Source: Anoplopoma fimbria
Taxonomy: Eukaryota; Chordata; Actinopteri; Perciformes; Anoplopomatidae
Direction of reading: 5' to 3'
Assembly (NCBI RefSeq): GCF_027596085.1
Contig: NC_072464.1
Span: 15,922,624 to 15,986,623 of the forward strand
DNA: 64,000 bases
In this document: positions 1-54,900 of the stretch, in pieces
How positions within the stretch are numbered: position 1 is the first letter of the stretch
How the letters are laid out: each line of letters begins with the position of its first letter
Made by a program: the position numbers and the translations under genes
Notes under the pieces: model-generated
Seen by the model: only the letters and a program-made list of their open reading frames with translations
What the model was told of the DNA's origin: nothing
Databases searched by the model: none

Positions 1-586
1 TGTAAATGTATTATACATGATTTTAGCAATACTCGGCTCAATCAACACCTCAGCAAATACATTCTGAATGACTACCTTTGGGACCAAATATATTGCAAAT
101 ATTCACAGTTATGATAAGTGTTTTTTGCACAGCCACTTTTAATGTAAATTGCTCGAGATTAGAGTGTCACCTTAAAGTCCAGTTTTAGTTTTTTTTATTA
201 AATGTAGGCATGGTGTTAATTGTCTGAATGTATGAATAATGTTACCAGTGTCAGTCATGGCAAGTGGGTAGTGAGTATGCTGAAAGTGCCTTGAGAGTAA
301 AAAGAGTGCCAGTAAATGTATATGCTCGTATATTACTCTAAGGAGTGTAAATAAATGTAGCATGTGTAGAGGTACTGTGTAGAGAAGACATTTTACACAA
401 ATAACATATCTTACTGATTTGATAAGATATTCTTATTTGTCCTGTTCTATATCTTGGTGAGTGCAGCTCATTGGTCAGGGCTGTGATTAAAAAGCACAGG
501 GCTTATCTATTTCTATTGTAAATTCCAGATGCTATGATCTTTCTGTTTTTGTTTGAGTTATTCTGATCTCCAATTATCATTCAAAG
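1..586 (+). other. erbb4: 3' part of erbb4 intron 9
   Basis: This is AT-rich sequence upstream of exon 10. I see no exon, RNA gene or recognisable repeat. The short open frames here have no recognisable content. Confidence 0.7.
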
Positions 587-40806
<40,220 letters not shown>

Positions 40807-42774
40807 TAGTTGTTTTACCCGCTGTGTGGTTGATTGGTTTGGTAATTGGCTGGTGGATTGGCAGATCAGTTAAGGCTTGTTTAAAGTATGGATTTTGTAT
40901 TGCATTAATAAGTATTGATTTTTGATTGATTATGGTAGTTTTTTATCCAAGGTTTGTCTTCACTGATTGCTGCTTTTTTGCTTCATTGACTGCCCCAAAT
41001 ATCTCAATGAGTCATACGTGATGATTTGGAGTGTTGGTGGGCCATTAACCCCTTAGTGGATCTTTACTGCAGACTTTTGTATCTTGCACTGCATACTTCA
41101 AGATCATCTACTTATCCCTCCATATGCCGTTTTGTGTGTCTCAGCTAAAAGAGGCCAAGTGATTCACTCCATTGCTTCCAGAGTGAAAAGCAGATGTCTG
41201 CTGATTTTTGGTAAAGTGTTAGTGCTGGTGTGTGTGGAGAACAATGGTGCCCCTTGCCAGCCTCTCTGGAGATCTGAAGTAAATAATTCAAAGTCTAGCT
41301 TGACTTTGGTGGTGTTGGGAGCAAGGAGCTCAGTGTTACAGGATCATCGATGTAGGAGTGCATTATAATTTGTTCTTACATATTTGTCAATATGAATAAG
41401 GGACAGATACACCTTTTAATCTTCTTTTGTCTGACTCTGTCTGACATAAACATCACCACACAGTTGGTTTCACATCTGACTCGGTTTAACAGCCCTAACA
41501 ACACCTGAGCATCATGAGCAAATCTGATTTTTATTCATCTATTCATTGATTATCAAAAAGTATTTTTGTAAGGCTATTGTGTCTCCAAACATGCTGCATT
41601 TGACAGATGGCTGATGAAATTCTCATACACAGAGAGCAAAGTAATTGGTTAAAAAGCCAAAAGAAGCAGAATGAAAATGACTAAGCAGTCGCTCTAGTCC
41701 CAGATTTAATGTCTTAGACAAATATTTCTGTTGCCATTTTTGGCTAACTCAGAGGCAGGCTGTACTCTAGTGAGCTTCCATGGTAAAATATTACCATACC
41801 AAATACCATACCAAATACTATCAATTTAACTTTGGTAAACAGTTATGATCACACCACATGAAGTGTTTTTTTCTACCAAAGGCGATCAGAGCATGCATTA
41901 ATTATTGCCTTGCTGACAAAATCCCCATGCTGTGTAACACAAACATTTTCATAGTATGAAATTAATCACACAAATTACTTTGTGGAAAAAGGATGTAGAT
42001 CATCTTTTTACACATGAATAAATATATGCCTGCTGTGAACAGTTGTCAACATGGTGAGATGTATAATTCATAAAGGGTAGAGATGATGATTTATTATTTA
42101 CCATTGCTATTCTGTGTCTCAAGTGTGTATTGTTTAGTGTGTTCAATAATTGGCTACAGCTCCTGGGGACTCAAATAGCCGTCAGGGGCCAGGTTTAATA
42201 AGGTGCCCACATATGGGTTCATGCTCGCATAAACAACTGTCCTATACAGTGCATTTATCTGAATAATGCCAAAAAGGTGAATTAGGACCACCATCAACAT
42301 ATCCACATATAGTTCTCATAATAACTTGTCCCAGACTTCAGTAAAACATTTTCCCTGCATATTATTTCATTATCTTTATCATGGATGTACACACCCACTC
42401 ATGCAGGGTCTTATGGGGCTCTCAAGGCTTGCAAGTGACAGGGCTCCACTCTCTGAGGCAACATCCCTGTGGCCCTCCCACTCTGTCATGGCCGCCGTCA
42501 CAGCCATAGATTATTAATGGGGGTGATCTGCCATGAGAATCGTACTAATGAGCAGATTCATTAGAGCTTCTACGCATGCAGGGCTCTGATGCCACAGAGT
42601 GTTATTCTTTTTCTCTTCCTTGGATCTGAATTTTTTTTTTCTTTTTTATCTTTACATATCCCCCTAATATAACCTACTGCATCACTTTCTCCTCATTATG
42701 TCTGGTTGTTTTTAAAATATCCTCCTAATTCACCCACTCTGCGGTCCTCTTGTTCATATATATATGTATATATG

Positions 42775-42776
<2 letters not shown>

Positions 42777-42806
<30 letters not shown>

Positions 42807-42832
42807 TGTATGTATGTATGTATGTATGTATG

Positions 42833-42888
<56 letters not shown>
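42777..42888 (+). repeat. Compound (TATG)n(TA)n microsatellite
   Basis: About 15 units of TATG (42777-42838) pass into about 25 units of TA (42838-42888). Such tracts often break assemblies and can form cruciforms. Confidence 0.98.
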
Positions 42889-42892
<4 letters not shown>

Positions 42893-44094
42893 ATAGTGTT
42901 GCTACAATGTCAGATGTTTGCCTTTGGAACCACTACTACAATATGAAAAGTGATATTTCAAAATACATTTGTAGGCATGATTATCCATTCATTTTTTTTT
43001 CAATTAGTGTGTTGATACCACTTTTAATTCTTGATGCTAGTACCAAAAGGCTGAAGTGTCTGTAACTACGACACTAACCTGACAATAAAAGAAACAGAAA
43101 GAGGGGAGATGATGTAATATATAATGAGCCCATACCACTCCGATAACACACATTTCCTCTTTGATATATTATTTGATTAAGCTGTAAACAAGCCCTTCAT
43201 AGGTAACTGGCATGTTCTTGGCAGTGTCTTGCAACATGATTAGCATTTGACTGTACTTACTTAAATTTGCAATGCGTTATCTACCCCTCTATTGCTGCTA
43301 CAATGGATTCCCTCATTTATGAGCCATCCAACTTTTTATCCTGGGGCAATGATTTAATGCAGGGTAAAGATTAAATCAGTCCAACGTGCTGTCAGAGTTA
43401 GTAACATATAAACAGGAGAAACATTTGAGTTCCACATAACAGCTTTTAAGTAATTCTGTGACAATCTGTCTGTCACTTAATTCAAATTCCTCTGACATTT
43501 GTGTGTTTGTAGTGTAATTCTAAACTGAAAGCAGATTTTCTGTTTTTAAAAAGAACGCCAGTTGAAATAAGACACAGCTCAGTTTAACAGAATAGAGTGA
43601 TATGTTTCAGAGCCAGTTTCATCTGCAGTTAAACACACTTAATGTGACAACACTGCCGATAATCCAGTTATTCCAGATGTATTCTTCATGCCATGAAATG
43701 GGACTGTGGCTGTAAGGCACCCTGTAATAATACATAAAGTTCTTTTGAACTAGTAGAAGAGACGCCAAAAGATACAGTAGAAGGGACGTTATATAATTTG
43801 CTGCATTCGCACAAGTTGTAAATAAGTGACGGTTGCCATCACAATTCATATTTCTTGTTAAATATTTAATGTGGACCCCATGTATTCTGCCTTTGAAGGA
43901 GAACTTGGTGTCCCACTACCTGTGAGACTTGTTTCAGGATGATGCATCATAACCATCTCAATACAACACCACTGTTTAAACATCCTCAGTTACATGGCAG
44001 GAATAACTCATCGAATCGTTTGTTTAATTCACCAGGAAATCTTTCCTACCCGCTCGCAAACATTACTGCTTTGGATTTCCTCCAAGCCAGGTGT

Positions 44095-44102
44095 TGTGTG
44101 TG

Positions 44103-44137
<35 letters not shown>
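44095..44137 (+). repeat. (TG)n microsatellite, short
   Basis: About 21 units with one GCG interruption. Confidence 0.95.
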
Positions 44138-44141
<4 letters not shown>

Positions 44142-45744
44142 AGGCCCACAGTGTGTATCACAGGGTCATCTCTCTGTGTAAACCAGACTAGGCAAACATG
44201 CCTCTCTCCAACTCATCATATACATCCCCAGGGTTCCAATGAAAACTTAGGTCACTCCTATTTCCTATCTACTTTGTCTACTCCCCTTCTCCTGTCTCCC
44301 TGTTTGTATTTATCTTTGTATTTGATTCTATTATTATTGTTTTCATCTCTCTTTCTCTGAACATTTATGTTAGAGGATTTCCATTCCAATCTTTTGTTGG
44401 TACAAATATGATGCCATCACTATTCTCAGGTAAAGTAATAAAGCAGGGTTGACTTTGACTTGATTTGTGGACCGCTGTGTTAAGCCACCCACTGGCCAAC
44501 TATTGCATTTCCCACTGTCTTTCCACTTTCTAAACTCCTTTTTGTATGAACAACCTCTACCAGTGCTTCCTGTTAATGCTGAATAAAGTTGACGAAGATT
44601 GATGTTGTGCTGTAAGGCAAGCGCACTATGTTTATTTGTTGGCTCTCGTTTGGATATATTCAAGGAACACATTTCCCATGTTTTCTTCCTGAATGGGACA
44701 ATGTTAGTTTTGTTACTGACTTGTAAGGCCAAGAGTAAAATATTCAACATGTACAACTTCCCGGAAAAAGAATTCCACCAGGACACAATTTTTTGAAGGG
44801 CACCAGTTTGCTCAGGGCAACTATGGTCTGCCCTTGAATTAATGTGATTACCTTAATAAATTAAAATTACTGCAAGGTTTGTTTTTTGGCCAATCAATGA
44901 ATAGTGATTTAAAACCCATTTCCCTTGATGCAAGAACATGCTTTCATTCTAAAATAAAAAATGATGAATGATGAATTTTTGTCTCATGAATTAAAAGCAC
45001 TATGTCGTTAACTGTGCTGTTGTTTAAATTATTTAAGATTAAAGCGTAAGGCAGAAAAATATGTGAAACAATCACGTTTTTGAAAGATAAACCATCCCAT
45101 TTTTTTTAACCAATATCTATCTCACTTCTGTCTTTTAAAGAACACATATGGTGGTGTGACTAGCAACCAGCTCGTACTTGTTAACAATCTTTCCCATCCC
45201 TCTTATCTCCCACACTTGTCTCTTGAAGAAAACACTTATATTTCATTCCATCCAGCACTGGCAGATAACATGCCTGCTCCAAGACTGCATGGTAACACAC
45301 ATAGCGAGAGGCAGATCACAAGCGTCAAGCCTTTGATGCTACCAGCCCTTAGAAATGTCAACAAGTGTCCGCCTATCTACTATCCCCTTGCTCTATCTCT
45401 ATCTCTCGCTCTAGCTGTCCCTCTCTTTCATTTCAACTCTAATTAATTCTGAATCTTTTTTTGTGGTTGGTCTTTCATGACTGCATAAATAAGTGTGTGA
45501 TCCAATGTTAGCAGCTAGAATGCTTCCCTTCCCCTGGGCCTGAAAGGTCTGTTTGATTTGAGAAAGCTACTTTATTCATGTTGTCATCAGTTACAATTCT
45601 CATCAAATGGAAGGCTGATTAGGTAGAATTTGTATATTTAATGTTTTGTTTGTGTAAGTGGTATTCAAGCACAATGCTTTCATCAATAACAAGTTATTTA
45701 AGTTGTAGGGAAATCCATGTTAAAATAAATTACGATTGATGTGA

Positions 45745-46925
45745 TATATTGGTAATACTCTCCTCCAATCATGAGCACACGTTCGCCCACTGAAAATTTG
45801 CATAAGAATAGCCGGCATAATAGAATACGCCTACTGGAATAAGTGTGAACCCCACAGTAACACACAACCACAAGGCAGCACACATTGTGCTCCACATCCT
45901 ACACCCTCTTCAGCCAGCGGCGTAGGAGCGAAAGGGCCTCCTTAGTAGAGGGCTCTGCCGGGGCTTATAAAACTAGGTTTACGATAAAATAACCTCGTTC
46001 TAATTCACTGGACTTTATGGGTACAGTGGGCGGAGCAGATGGTTGCGTGCCCTGCTGCGACCGGACATCACCCAACCACATCGATCCTTACCGACTAAAG
46101 GTTAGCCACCACAGACCAGCTTCTTCTTTATAACCCAAGCCGACATAAACAAACTAGCCCTGCGGTCATATAGGTGTAGCATGCCCAGAGTGGTCAGGTT
46201 CAACATAACGAATTCAGACCCAGACCTTTTCACCAGGCCATAGTGTGAAGCTAACCTCAGCACATGTGAATTTTTTAAATGAATCTGATCCGCCCAACTC
46301 CCGACAAGTTTACATGCCTGGCCCCACTGCAGTGTTCATCATAAGCGGGAAGTCATTGCGAAACAATTTTGGCGGAGGGCTTCCTAGGAGGCTGATATAC
46401 AGGACACCGATGAGATATTGTCGTCATTATCATCAGCAGACGAGACCGGTGTCTCGGCGTGGATGACCGGAGGCAGCGGTGGAATGTATGCTGCTGGGGC
46501 AGGGACTTTGACGCCATCAATCTCGAGCTCGGGCTTGCTCTCGTTGCAGTAGAGCATCACATCAAAGAGTCATAAATTATCCCACCGCTGCTGGCCGCGC
46601 TCGGTGGTTCCTGAACACTGCGCTCTGCATGGTCCCCTTCCAAGGCACTCAAAGCAGGCGTTGTGATTTTCCCTGGCAATGAGGCCCGGCAGTGACGAGG
46701 TTCCTTAAGTGGCGTCTCCATCCTTGGAGTTAGGCAGTCGGTGGAAAATCACGTTTACTGAACATAAAACGATGTTGAGCTGCAAAGTGTGCTGCCTTAT
46801 ATGCTGTGAGGATGCATGTATTCAAGAAGCTACGTCTTGATTGGCCGGATAGCTTATGCAAATTTTTCGTGGGCAAACACATGTATGTGATTGGAGACGA
46901 GTATTATCCATGAAGTCCAATAGAG
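45745..46925. mobile_element. DNA transposon copy with long imperfect inverted ends
   Basis: The left arm (about 45750-45815: GGTAATACTCTCCTCCAATC, then GCCCACTGAAAATTTGCATA AG) matches the reverse complement of about 46845-46912 (GGATAATACTCGTCTCCAAT, GCCCACGAAAAATTTGCATA AG). An internal motif at 45975-46021 (AGGTTTACGATAAAATAACC, then CACTGGACTTTATGGGTA) looks like another terminus of the same family, suggesting nested or rearranged copies. GC content rises locally to about 46700. No transposase frame is visible. Confidence 0.65.
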
Positions 46926-49900
46926 GGCGGAGCCTGTGTGACATAGAACTGCTGCTCCTTTGTGCCAAAACGAGTCAGTTGAGGTGTTTAAGCTCATCTG
47001 ATTGGGATGCCCACTGGACGTCTATCATCTGGCCTGAGAACGACTCTGAATTCCCCAGAAAGAACTAAGGTTGGAGAGGGAAATCTGGGCTTCCTTGCTC
47101 AGCCTGCTGCCATCATGACCCAGACCCAGATAAACAGCGGAAAATGAAAAGATAGATGGTTTTGTGGTCTTAGTAGTATTTTTATCATTGAACATTCTGT
47201 CTTTGAGTGAAACTCAGTCACCCGGAATGGCCTCTGAATGCAAAAGCACACAGCTCAAGGCAGCAGACAGATAAATAGTCACCAGAAAGGACAGAAGGAT
47301 ACACAAAGACTATTAGGCCTTCACTGACTCATATTTGCCATGCTGTCAATCAAAAGCACACACAAAAAAGCCAAGTGGAATACATTCTCTCTCTCTCTGT
47401 ATTTCTCTGTAACTCTTTCTCACTTACACACATATAACAGTGACGCTGTTTTAACAGTGTCTGGCTGAGTCGAGATGGATGAGGCCAGGTAGGGCAGAGG
47501 GGGAAATAAATAACTGCAGGCAGCCACACAATGGATGAGAATCGCAGCTCAGGGAGACAGGTCTACACTAATGAGTGACTGCCAGACACACACACACATA
47601 CACACAGGTAAACAAAGGCAGGGAGATATACAAATCTGGAAAACACAAACATAAGCAAAGTGAACATCACGTAATTTGATTGGATGATACACACACGCAT
47701 CATTTTGTGATGCCCTCAAACAAACAAAAATACCATCACACCCACACAGACACTGTTTGACATAACAGGTATTAAGTCAGTTATTTTTCTCTTTTTTTTA
47801 CTATTTACTTTACTTTTCTTCTCACTGTTTCTGCCACTGTCAAACCGCAATTGTTCTCACAATCTTTTCCCAAATACACACACAGAGTCAAACTCAAACA
47901 CCGTACTGGAGATATGTATCTTTTTCCAATGCTTTATGTCAAGCCTTGCCCTATTTTTGCTCCTATCACTACTCATTACAGAACAGGTTTACCCTCTGAT
48001 TTTATATTTATTTTCCAGAGGAAATAGATATACCACATCTCTGCGAACAGAAATATGTTACTCTGTATGCGTGTGTGCATGTTGAGCTCTTCTGGTCTTT
48101 GAGTATCACTTAGGTAGCCTAGAGGCTGTTAAAGCGGGCTCTCACCAACAAGTCAATTGAAATTACATTTGAAAAAATGTGGGTCTCAGCCAAGATACTG
48201 TCAAAGCATAGAAGAAAGGATTGTACACTATGAAAACAATGAACTACTTTGCGCTGTTGTAATTGTTATTGATTATGCTGAGTATCGTTGTAATTATGAG
48301 GTTAAGAACAAGGCTGCATTTAAGTGTGAAATCAAGTCAGTTTCTGCAATGAGCAGCTATTGCAGGCCATAGAAGCATATGGTCTAGTTTTTACATTTCA
48401 GTTCATCAACATAAAGAGGAAAACATTTGTGGTCAATACAGCAATATTCTTGGCCCGTAGTTCCACCACTAACCAACTCACACCATGGCCTTCAACCCTT
48501 CGACCCCTTAGCTAACATTATTTCCGTGACTTGCTTGAGTCATTACTAATCCAAGCAATACAAGCTGCTCAATTTCAGCTAATGTGTTCAACTACAATTT
48601 TGAGCTTCGTAAAACATATATATTTACTTATTTTAGGGAAGTTATGTAGCTATTTGTGAGTTTGGCTATATTAATTGTAAATTATATTATTATAAGTTCT
48701 CCTGTGTGGTAGTTTTCAGTAATTTAATCTTTTTAGAAAATTACAATTATAAAGTTGAAGACAGGTCCAAAGAATGTAGTTTGGTCATCTTCACCCAGTT
48801 AAATTATTCGCTACTCGAGTTTTGAAAAACAAAAATAGATTGTTTCTTCTATAGATGATCCAGTCTTCAATATATCCAGTATCTTTGTTGTTTTGTTAAC
48901 AGACTAAAAATAATCTAAAGTGTTTGGAATGGCATGTGAATGAATCGTACTTCAAGACATCATCATCACCATTGAAACTGCTAAGCGGATTGACAAGAAC
49001 ACTATTGTGTCATCATTGATTATTATAGATGATAACCATTTACATAAGAAAGGGTTTGAATCCCTGGGCATGGTTGGAAATGTGGTCGGCTAATGGGAGT
49101 CTATGTTTTTATGTATTCTGTCTTACTATATATTGTAAATATGCACCTCTATGAAGGTAGATTACAGCCAGAGTTTTAGTGTGTGTGTTCAGGCTGCTGG
49201 TGTTAATGCTAGTGGATAGCTTGTCATTTCTTAGCCATGCAGGCAGAAGGCCAATGTTGTGACAGCTTGGACCCACTTCACTTTCAATTAGTCGCCTGCC
49301 ACTGTAGATGCCTGCTCACCAGCCTTTCTGGAACCGACTCAAACCCTGTGTGAGTGTGTGACAATGATAAAGTAAGTGTGTGTTGATATTAAAGGAATTT
49401 TGCATGTAAATAAGACGTGTGGTCATTTACTGTGTGTGTATGTAAGTGTGTCGGTTTGTGTGTGTGTGCGTTTGTGTGTGTGTGTTTCCTGTATTCCTGG
49501 TTAGAGAATGCTGGTTTGACAGAGAAAAAGCACACAATAGACATTAAGCTGATTTTTTTTTCTGATGGATTCCCAACAGCAACAAATTAAAATGACACAT
49601 TTTTTTGAGGAACATGTTGTCCGTCATCTGATTGACTAAAAAGTGCCTTATTTTCAGTATGCTGTCAATTATCCAATCACAATCCATATCCCCTGCTAGT
49701 CGACAACAATACATTCCGATTGTTGATTGTATTTAATATACTAAGGTTAAATTAGATTATATTTTCCACGTGTTCCTGGAAAAATGTGCACATTAGTGAA
49801 GCATTTGAGTTTTTTTAAACCTTCAAATCCTTTGAAATATGGAGTCCATAGTCATGGACATAACTTTATGTGAAGACAAAAACATAAAATGGTTAAATAT

Positions 49901-51845
49901 ATGGTAATTACTTCAATAATTAACCTGACCTTTGTCAGTTTGATTACTATGTCCCGGTTATTGGTTCAGAACATTAGGCATTTTAGAGCCTCTTGTTTTT
50001 GTAATTGAAATACTTTTAAACCTATGACCATGACTTGAGATAGTTTGTGTCTGCTAGAACCTTTTTTTGATGAAAAACAGAAAGTGATACATCAAACTGT
50101 GTTAAGTTAACTTCCCAAATTATCAATTCTGTTACAGGGAAATCTTTTGATGTTATAATAATGCACTTACCAAGATGAGAGAGGGTAACTGTGAGGAAAA
50201 AAAGCAATCAAAGTCAAGTACAACCAACATACCATTAAACCTTTTAATGATCTCAACCTCTCCATATTCTGGTTCACTGCAATTAGCAATAAAATTCTTA
50301 ACGGGTGTGGACTTGTGATGTAGCTGCTCTAGCGCAGGTCACGATATACGGTCATGCATAAGGACATGCACCATCTGTTATTTTCAGTGGTGTCTGACTC
50401 ATACAGAGAGCATTTTAATGTACTGGGCCTGCTCTTCTTGCAATTTTTTCCCTTTTTCTTTGCTTTATTTTACAATGCCACCAAGAAGTATCTGCATACC
50501 AAAGTTTGTGAGTTTGCTTATCCTTAACTTTGAATGGAGGTAGCCATTGTTAAGCGATTCGTTTTTCTAGCATTGAGATACAGTATTGAACTTTGATGCA
50601 TCCCTTCCAATTCATAATGATAAGTCACTGGCTTTAGTTTTTTTTCAGGTGTATACAGTTGTTTTATTTACATTATAATGGCTAAAAAAATACTCTAGCG
50701 CCATGATGAAAAACATAACCCACTCACTGACCCTCATGCTAATCTGCTAGATCTGCTTATCTCAACGGGACTTTGCAAGCATATAAATGTGTCTTTGAGA
50801 TTAACTTTTTATGAAACCAAATTGTTTTTAATTTCACTTTCCCTGTCCTTACCCAGCTCTGCACCACTGTGCCTGTGGACACTGATTGTGCGGATTTCTC
50901 ACGGCTCTTTTCAAAGTCTCCTAAGATGCCCTGTGGAATTGAGACAGCTCAAGGTTGTTTTCCAGTGTCATCAGTATCATCTGAACAATGAAGCGAATGG
51001 AACAAAACTATATTAAACCTGTCCCGCTCATTTTTCCTGATCCGGGCACCGAGTTGGGCATTGTTGCAGCTGTTATCATGTCCGAGACAGGATCCTTCCT
51101 TTACAATATGGCCTTTGTTAAAACTCGTCGACGGGATGCAGACACGTCTCACACTCCCTTCAGCATTCTGGGCTGGCTGTAAAGACCTCACACACTCACA
51201 CTCTTGCTCCAACACACATACACTGCATCATATCCCAGAGCTCAGAAGAGGAAGCCATACAGTGTTGATTACAGCTTCCAGTTCCCGGACTCTCCAAGGC
51301 TTACCACACATTCACCTGAAGCCACGCACAAACACACACACACACACACACACAAAGACTGACTATGAAAAGTAGACAAGAGTCTACACTTTCAGAGAGT
51401 TTCCAATACAGACCAAAACTTACATACATTTGCACATACAGTTCTCACACACCTCCTGGACGGATACAGGAAAAACAGGCGACAAAACTAACTCAGAATG
51501 TGTCAACACTGTCTGGGAGGAGAGAGAGGTGTGGGGGGAAGGAAATATGTTCAAGAACTTGAGGAGTGGACAAATATGTTCTATTTATATTTATTAAATC
51601 CTTCCTTTCACCATGAAGGCTGAGGCATTTTTTTATATAAGATCTGGTCTGTAAACCAGCAATAGGAGCAAACACACTGACTTAAACAAGAGACAAGATA
51701 ATAGTGTTACCTTACTGCCTGTGAGCATTTTCTATATTCACCCTTATTATGAAAATGCAAGTTTTTCCACTTGCATTATGTGTGGCAGCTGTGGTTTGGG
51801 ATGAATAATGGATCATCAACAAAAAGTTGAAACCTTTGACCCCCG

Positions 51846-51940
51846 CCCTCCACATGTCAAAGTGTCCTTGGGCAAGACGCTGAATCCCAAACAGCCCTCC
51901 ATGGTTACTGACCGTTAAGTGTGAGTGAATGTGTTAAAGG
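51846..51940 (+). mobile_element. SINE-like fragment
   Basis: AAGTGTCCTTGGGCAAGACG CTGAATCCC resembles, in reverse complement, the CTTGCCCAAGGACAC block of the SINE copies at 7237 and 63759. Only this part is recognisable. Confidence 0.4.
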
Positions 51941-54900
51941 TTCTGTATATAGGCTTCAGTGCATTACTATAGAAGCAAACAACTATTTGGAATGTAAAGA
52001 TTTAGTGGAGTAATGAAGTTGCTCTCCCTCTGTCCGTGTTGTGACCTGAGCTTCTCTGCGCTTTGTTAAAATAGCGAGGTCGGCATCGCGTGCCTTTTAG
52101 TGGATGTGAGAATGCCCCGCTAGCGTTCTCATGGCCGCCGCTGTCAATTAGCTAATACAGCTTCCAGCTGATAAGGGTGTCCCCACCAAGATTGTCATCA
52201 TGGAGGCATAGCGCCCACCATCCGGTTTCCCCCCAGCTCTTTTAGTACTGTGGACGTTGTTTGAACTGTTAATGCGCTGGCTCAGCTGTCTCCATGTTAA
52301 GGAGCCGTATAGAGGCACTAGATCTGCTCTGAATTTTTGAATTTAGCACCCTTAATGAGAGGCAAATTTTGATGATTTTTGTAAAAAAAAAAAGTGCATT
52401 GTAAATATTTGGTACTTAGCCATGCAGATGGCTTGGGTTTAATTGGTCTAGTTTTTTTTAATATCTGTCTCCGAGATTTCTGTCTTAAACACTTTTATTT
52501 GGAGCTTTCTATGGAAGGAAAACTCCATATGAAAACTGCTGACACTAGGTAAGCTATTTCATTTTCATTGCATCATTTTTAATGTTGTGACCAACCCATG
52601 CTAAATTTAATTATCCTCTTGTTGAGTCTGGAATCTCAAAGGTGGAGTCTTAAAATAAAATATAACCAAAAGTATTTGAATGTCTAGTAAGTCTCTCCAC
52701 TACTAATAAGCCTCACTGATGTTGGCACCGAGCCCTAGCTTCATCTTATCCCTTCTTTATTAATTTGTATTCTAGGATTTTCAAAACTTTAGTTACCATT
52801 CCTCTAGCTACCACTACTATTCTCATAACGGCTGTTCACCTGTCCTTCACATGAACATACACAAACTGACGCCCCCTGTCGCTGATTGGCTGGAATATTG
52901 TTGTGCTGATCGGTCTGAGCCACTTTGTTTATTTCCCATTAACAGAACCAGTTCAGTGTATGAGCACCAGATTTTTGTAAGTAACGGTGCCTGACAACAA
53001 CACTATTTGTGTATATTTGTAAATGCTCTAAAATTACATGAACAAACACACTTTGATACACACACTCTGCATCAACTCTTTACTGGAACTCCTGCTCCCA
53101 GCCAAGCAACAGATCAATCATAGATCCTAGCTAATGTCTTCTGTACAGCACCCTGTGATTGCCCTGTTATCATACACTAATTATGATTATCATCATTATT
53201 ATCATTTCTCTAGTACAGTTCATTACTCCAGACCCGAAAGAGGATTGTATAATGGTCTGAGTGGCAGTTATTCCATTTATCGATAGGTGAGAAGTTGCAA
53301 GCCTTGTTGCATGCTGTTTTCTCTTCTGACAGAAGCTGTCTTAGTGCTGAAAAGGCTCACAAGCCAGTCCACTACCCAGGTCTGACCTATTGGGCTGTAA
53401 ATTGGCCAACTCATACACTCATACTCATACATATGACCAACAGCACGGATAGAAAGCAGTAAAGTAAGTACTGTAAATCCTTGCTTTCAAGGATGGTAAT
53501 TGAAAAAGAAAATACATCATTGCCTCCAGTTTTTGGACATCATTGAACAAACAACTACAAATCGATTGAAAAGAAAATGAAATAAAGCCATTGCCCACTT
53601 TTGTGTTCAAGAGTTGGAAAAAAAAAGGCCTGAAGAAAAATATTTTACACCAAGGAAGATCGCCTCAGCCGTCTTTCAAAAAAGCATCCCTTTATCTTTT
53701 CATACAAACATACAGGCAGATTGTTGTAAAATCTGTACCGACACACATTATGGTACCCCAGCTAAATAGCAATCTGCTACCAGATCTGTTATTTTCAGAA
53801 AATCAATAATTTATGCTTTTCCATTAAAAAAAACTCCACTTTGGTACTGCTCACAATGCTGTTTAGTGCATATTAACATGAAAGACTTTTCTCCACTCAG
53901 ATTTCTGTCAGCCTATAAAGGCAGTAGCTTGTTTTAATCCATGTTTTAGTATGTTTTTCCAGTAAATTGCAAGGATAAGCATTTACATAGAGCTCATTCC
54001 TGTCTCCTACAAAATTACGTTCTTACCTAGACTGCATTTTAAATAACGCATTTTCTCCCTGATTACGCTTGCAATTTTAAACGTGATTAATATTGTAAAT
54101 TGAAACAAAGCCAAAACACAACAAAAAATTTGGCTATGTTTGGTTAAACATAATGGTTTGGCTTTATATTAATACGTTGGCTATGTTAGTTAACTCAAAG
54201 ACTTGGCTTTGAGTTAACTTAGGCTTTTAGTTTCACATGGGACACAAACGGCAATCTCCTAGGTGAATGTCCTGTATATGTTTAATTTATCCATTCATCC
54301 TGACCTCCTCCATATGCAAACTACCAAAAAGTTTGAATAGAAATATATTTGTGATAAGTCAAAAACAAATGCAATACGGGGAGAAATTATGTTTTCCTTG
54401 AGAAGTAATTGACAATGCATTGAATTTGGATGGGAATGTAACTTTTAATAGAAAAGGCTGAAGAGCTACCCGGCAATGTCTTTTTAAAAAATAAAGAATT
54501 GTACACACTTTGAGGCCCTTCCTGTGGGCAACATTGCAAATCAAATCGAGCACAGTTGATGTTTACTCGAGAGGTGTCTCAGAAGTGTGTTTCAACACAC
54601 CCACCCAAACAACCTGAGGCAAACTCCACACACTTCCTCACTGGAAAGCACCAACAGACTGGGCTGCCTACACTCAGACACAATCAGGCGGATGTCTCAC
54701 TAGATAGCAAAGCTGTCTTCTTTTGTGAAATGTGAAGGATTTTGAATAAATGTATTCTCTAAATAGCTTCTGTTTCTCACAGTCATCAACCTTAGTCAGC
54801 GACTGACTCATAACCTTGTTTGTTGCATGCCAGACACTCAAGCTGTAGCAATGTGATTAAGGACAGAAAGAACGTCACATCATGCTGCTGCTGGCAGAAC

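Noticed and set aside
42706..43065. 119-residue plus frame
   Set aside because: Mostly the translation of TATG and TA repeats (YVCM and YIYI runs).
50789..51182. Plus-strand frames with some protein-like composition
   Set aside because: They run past no splice signals consistent with erbb4, show no kinase motif and no recognisable family.
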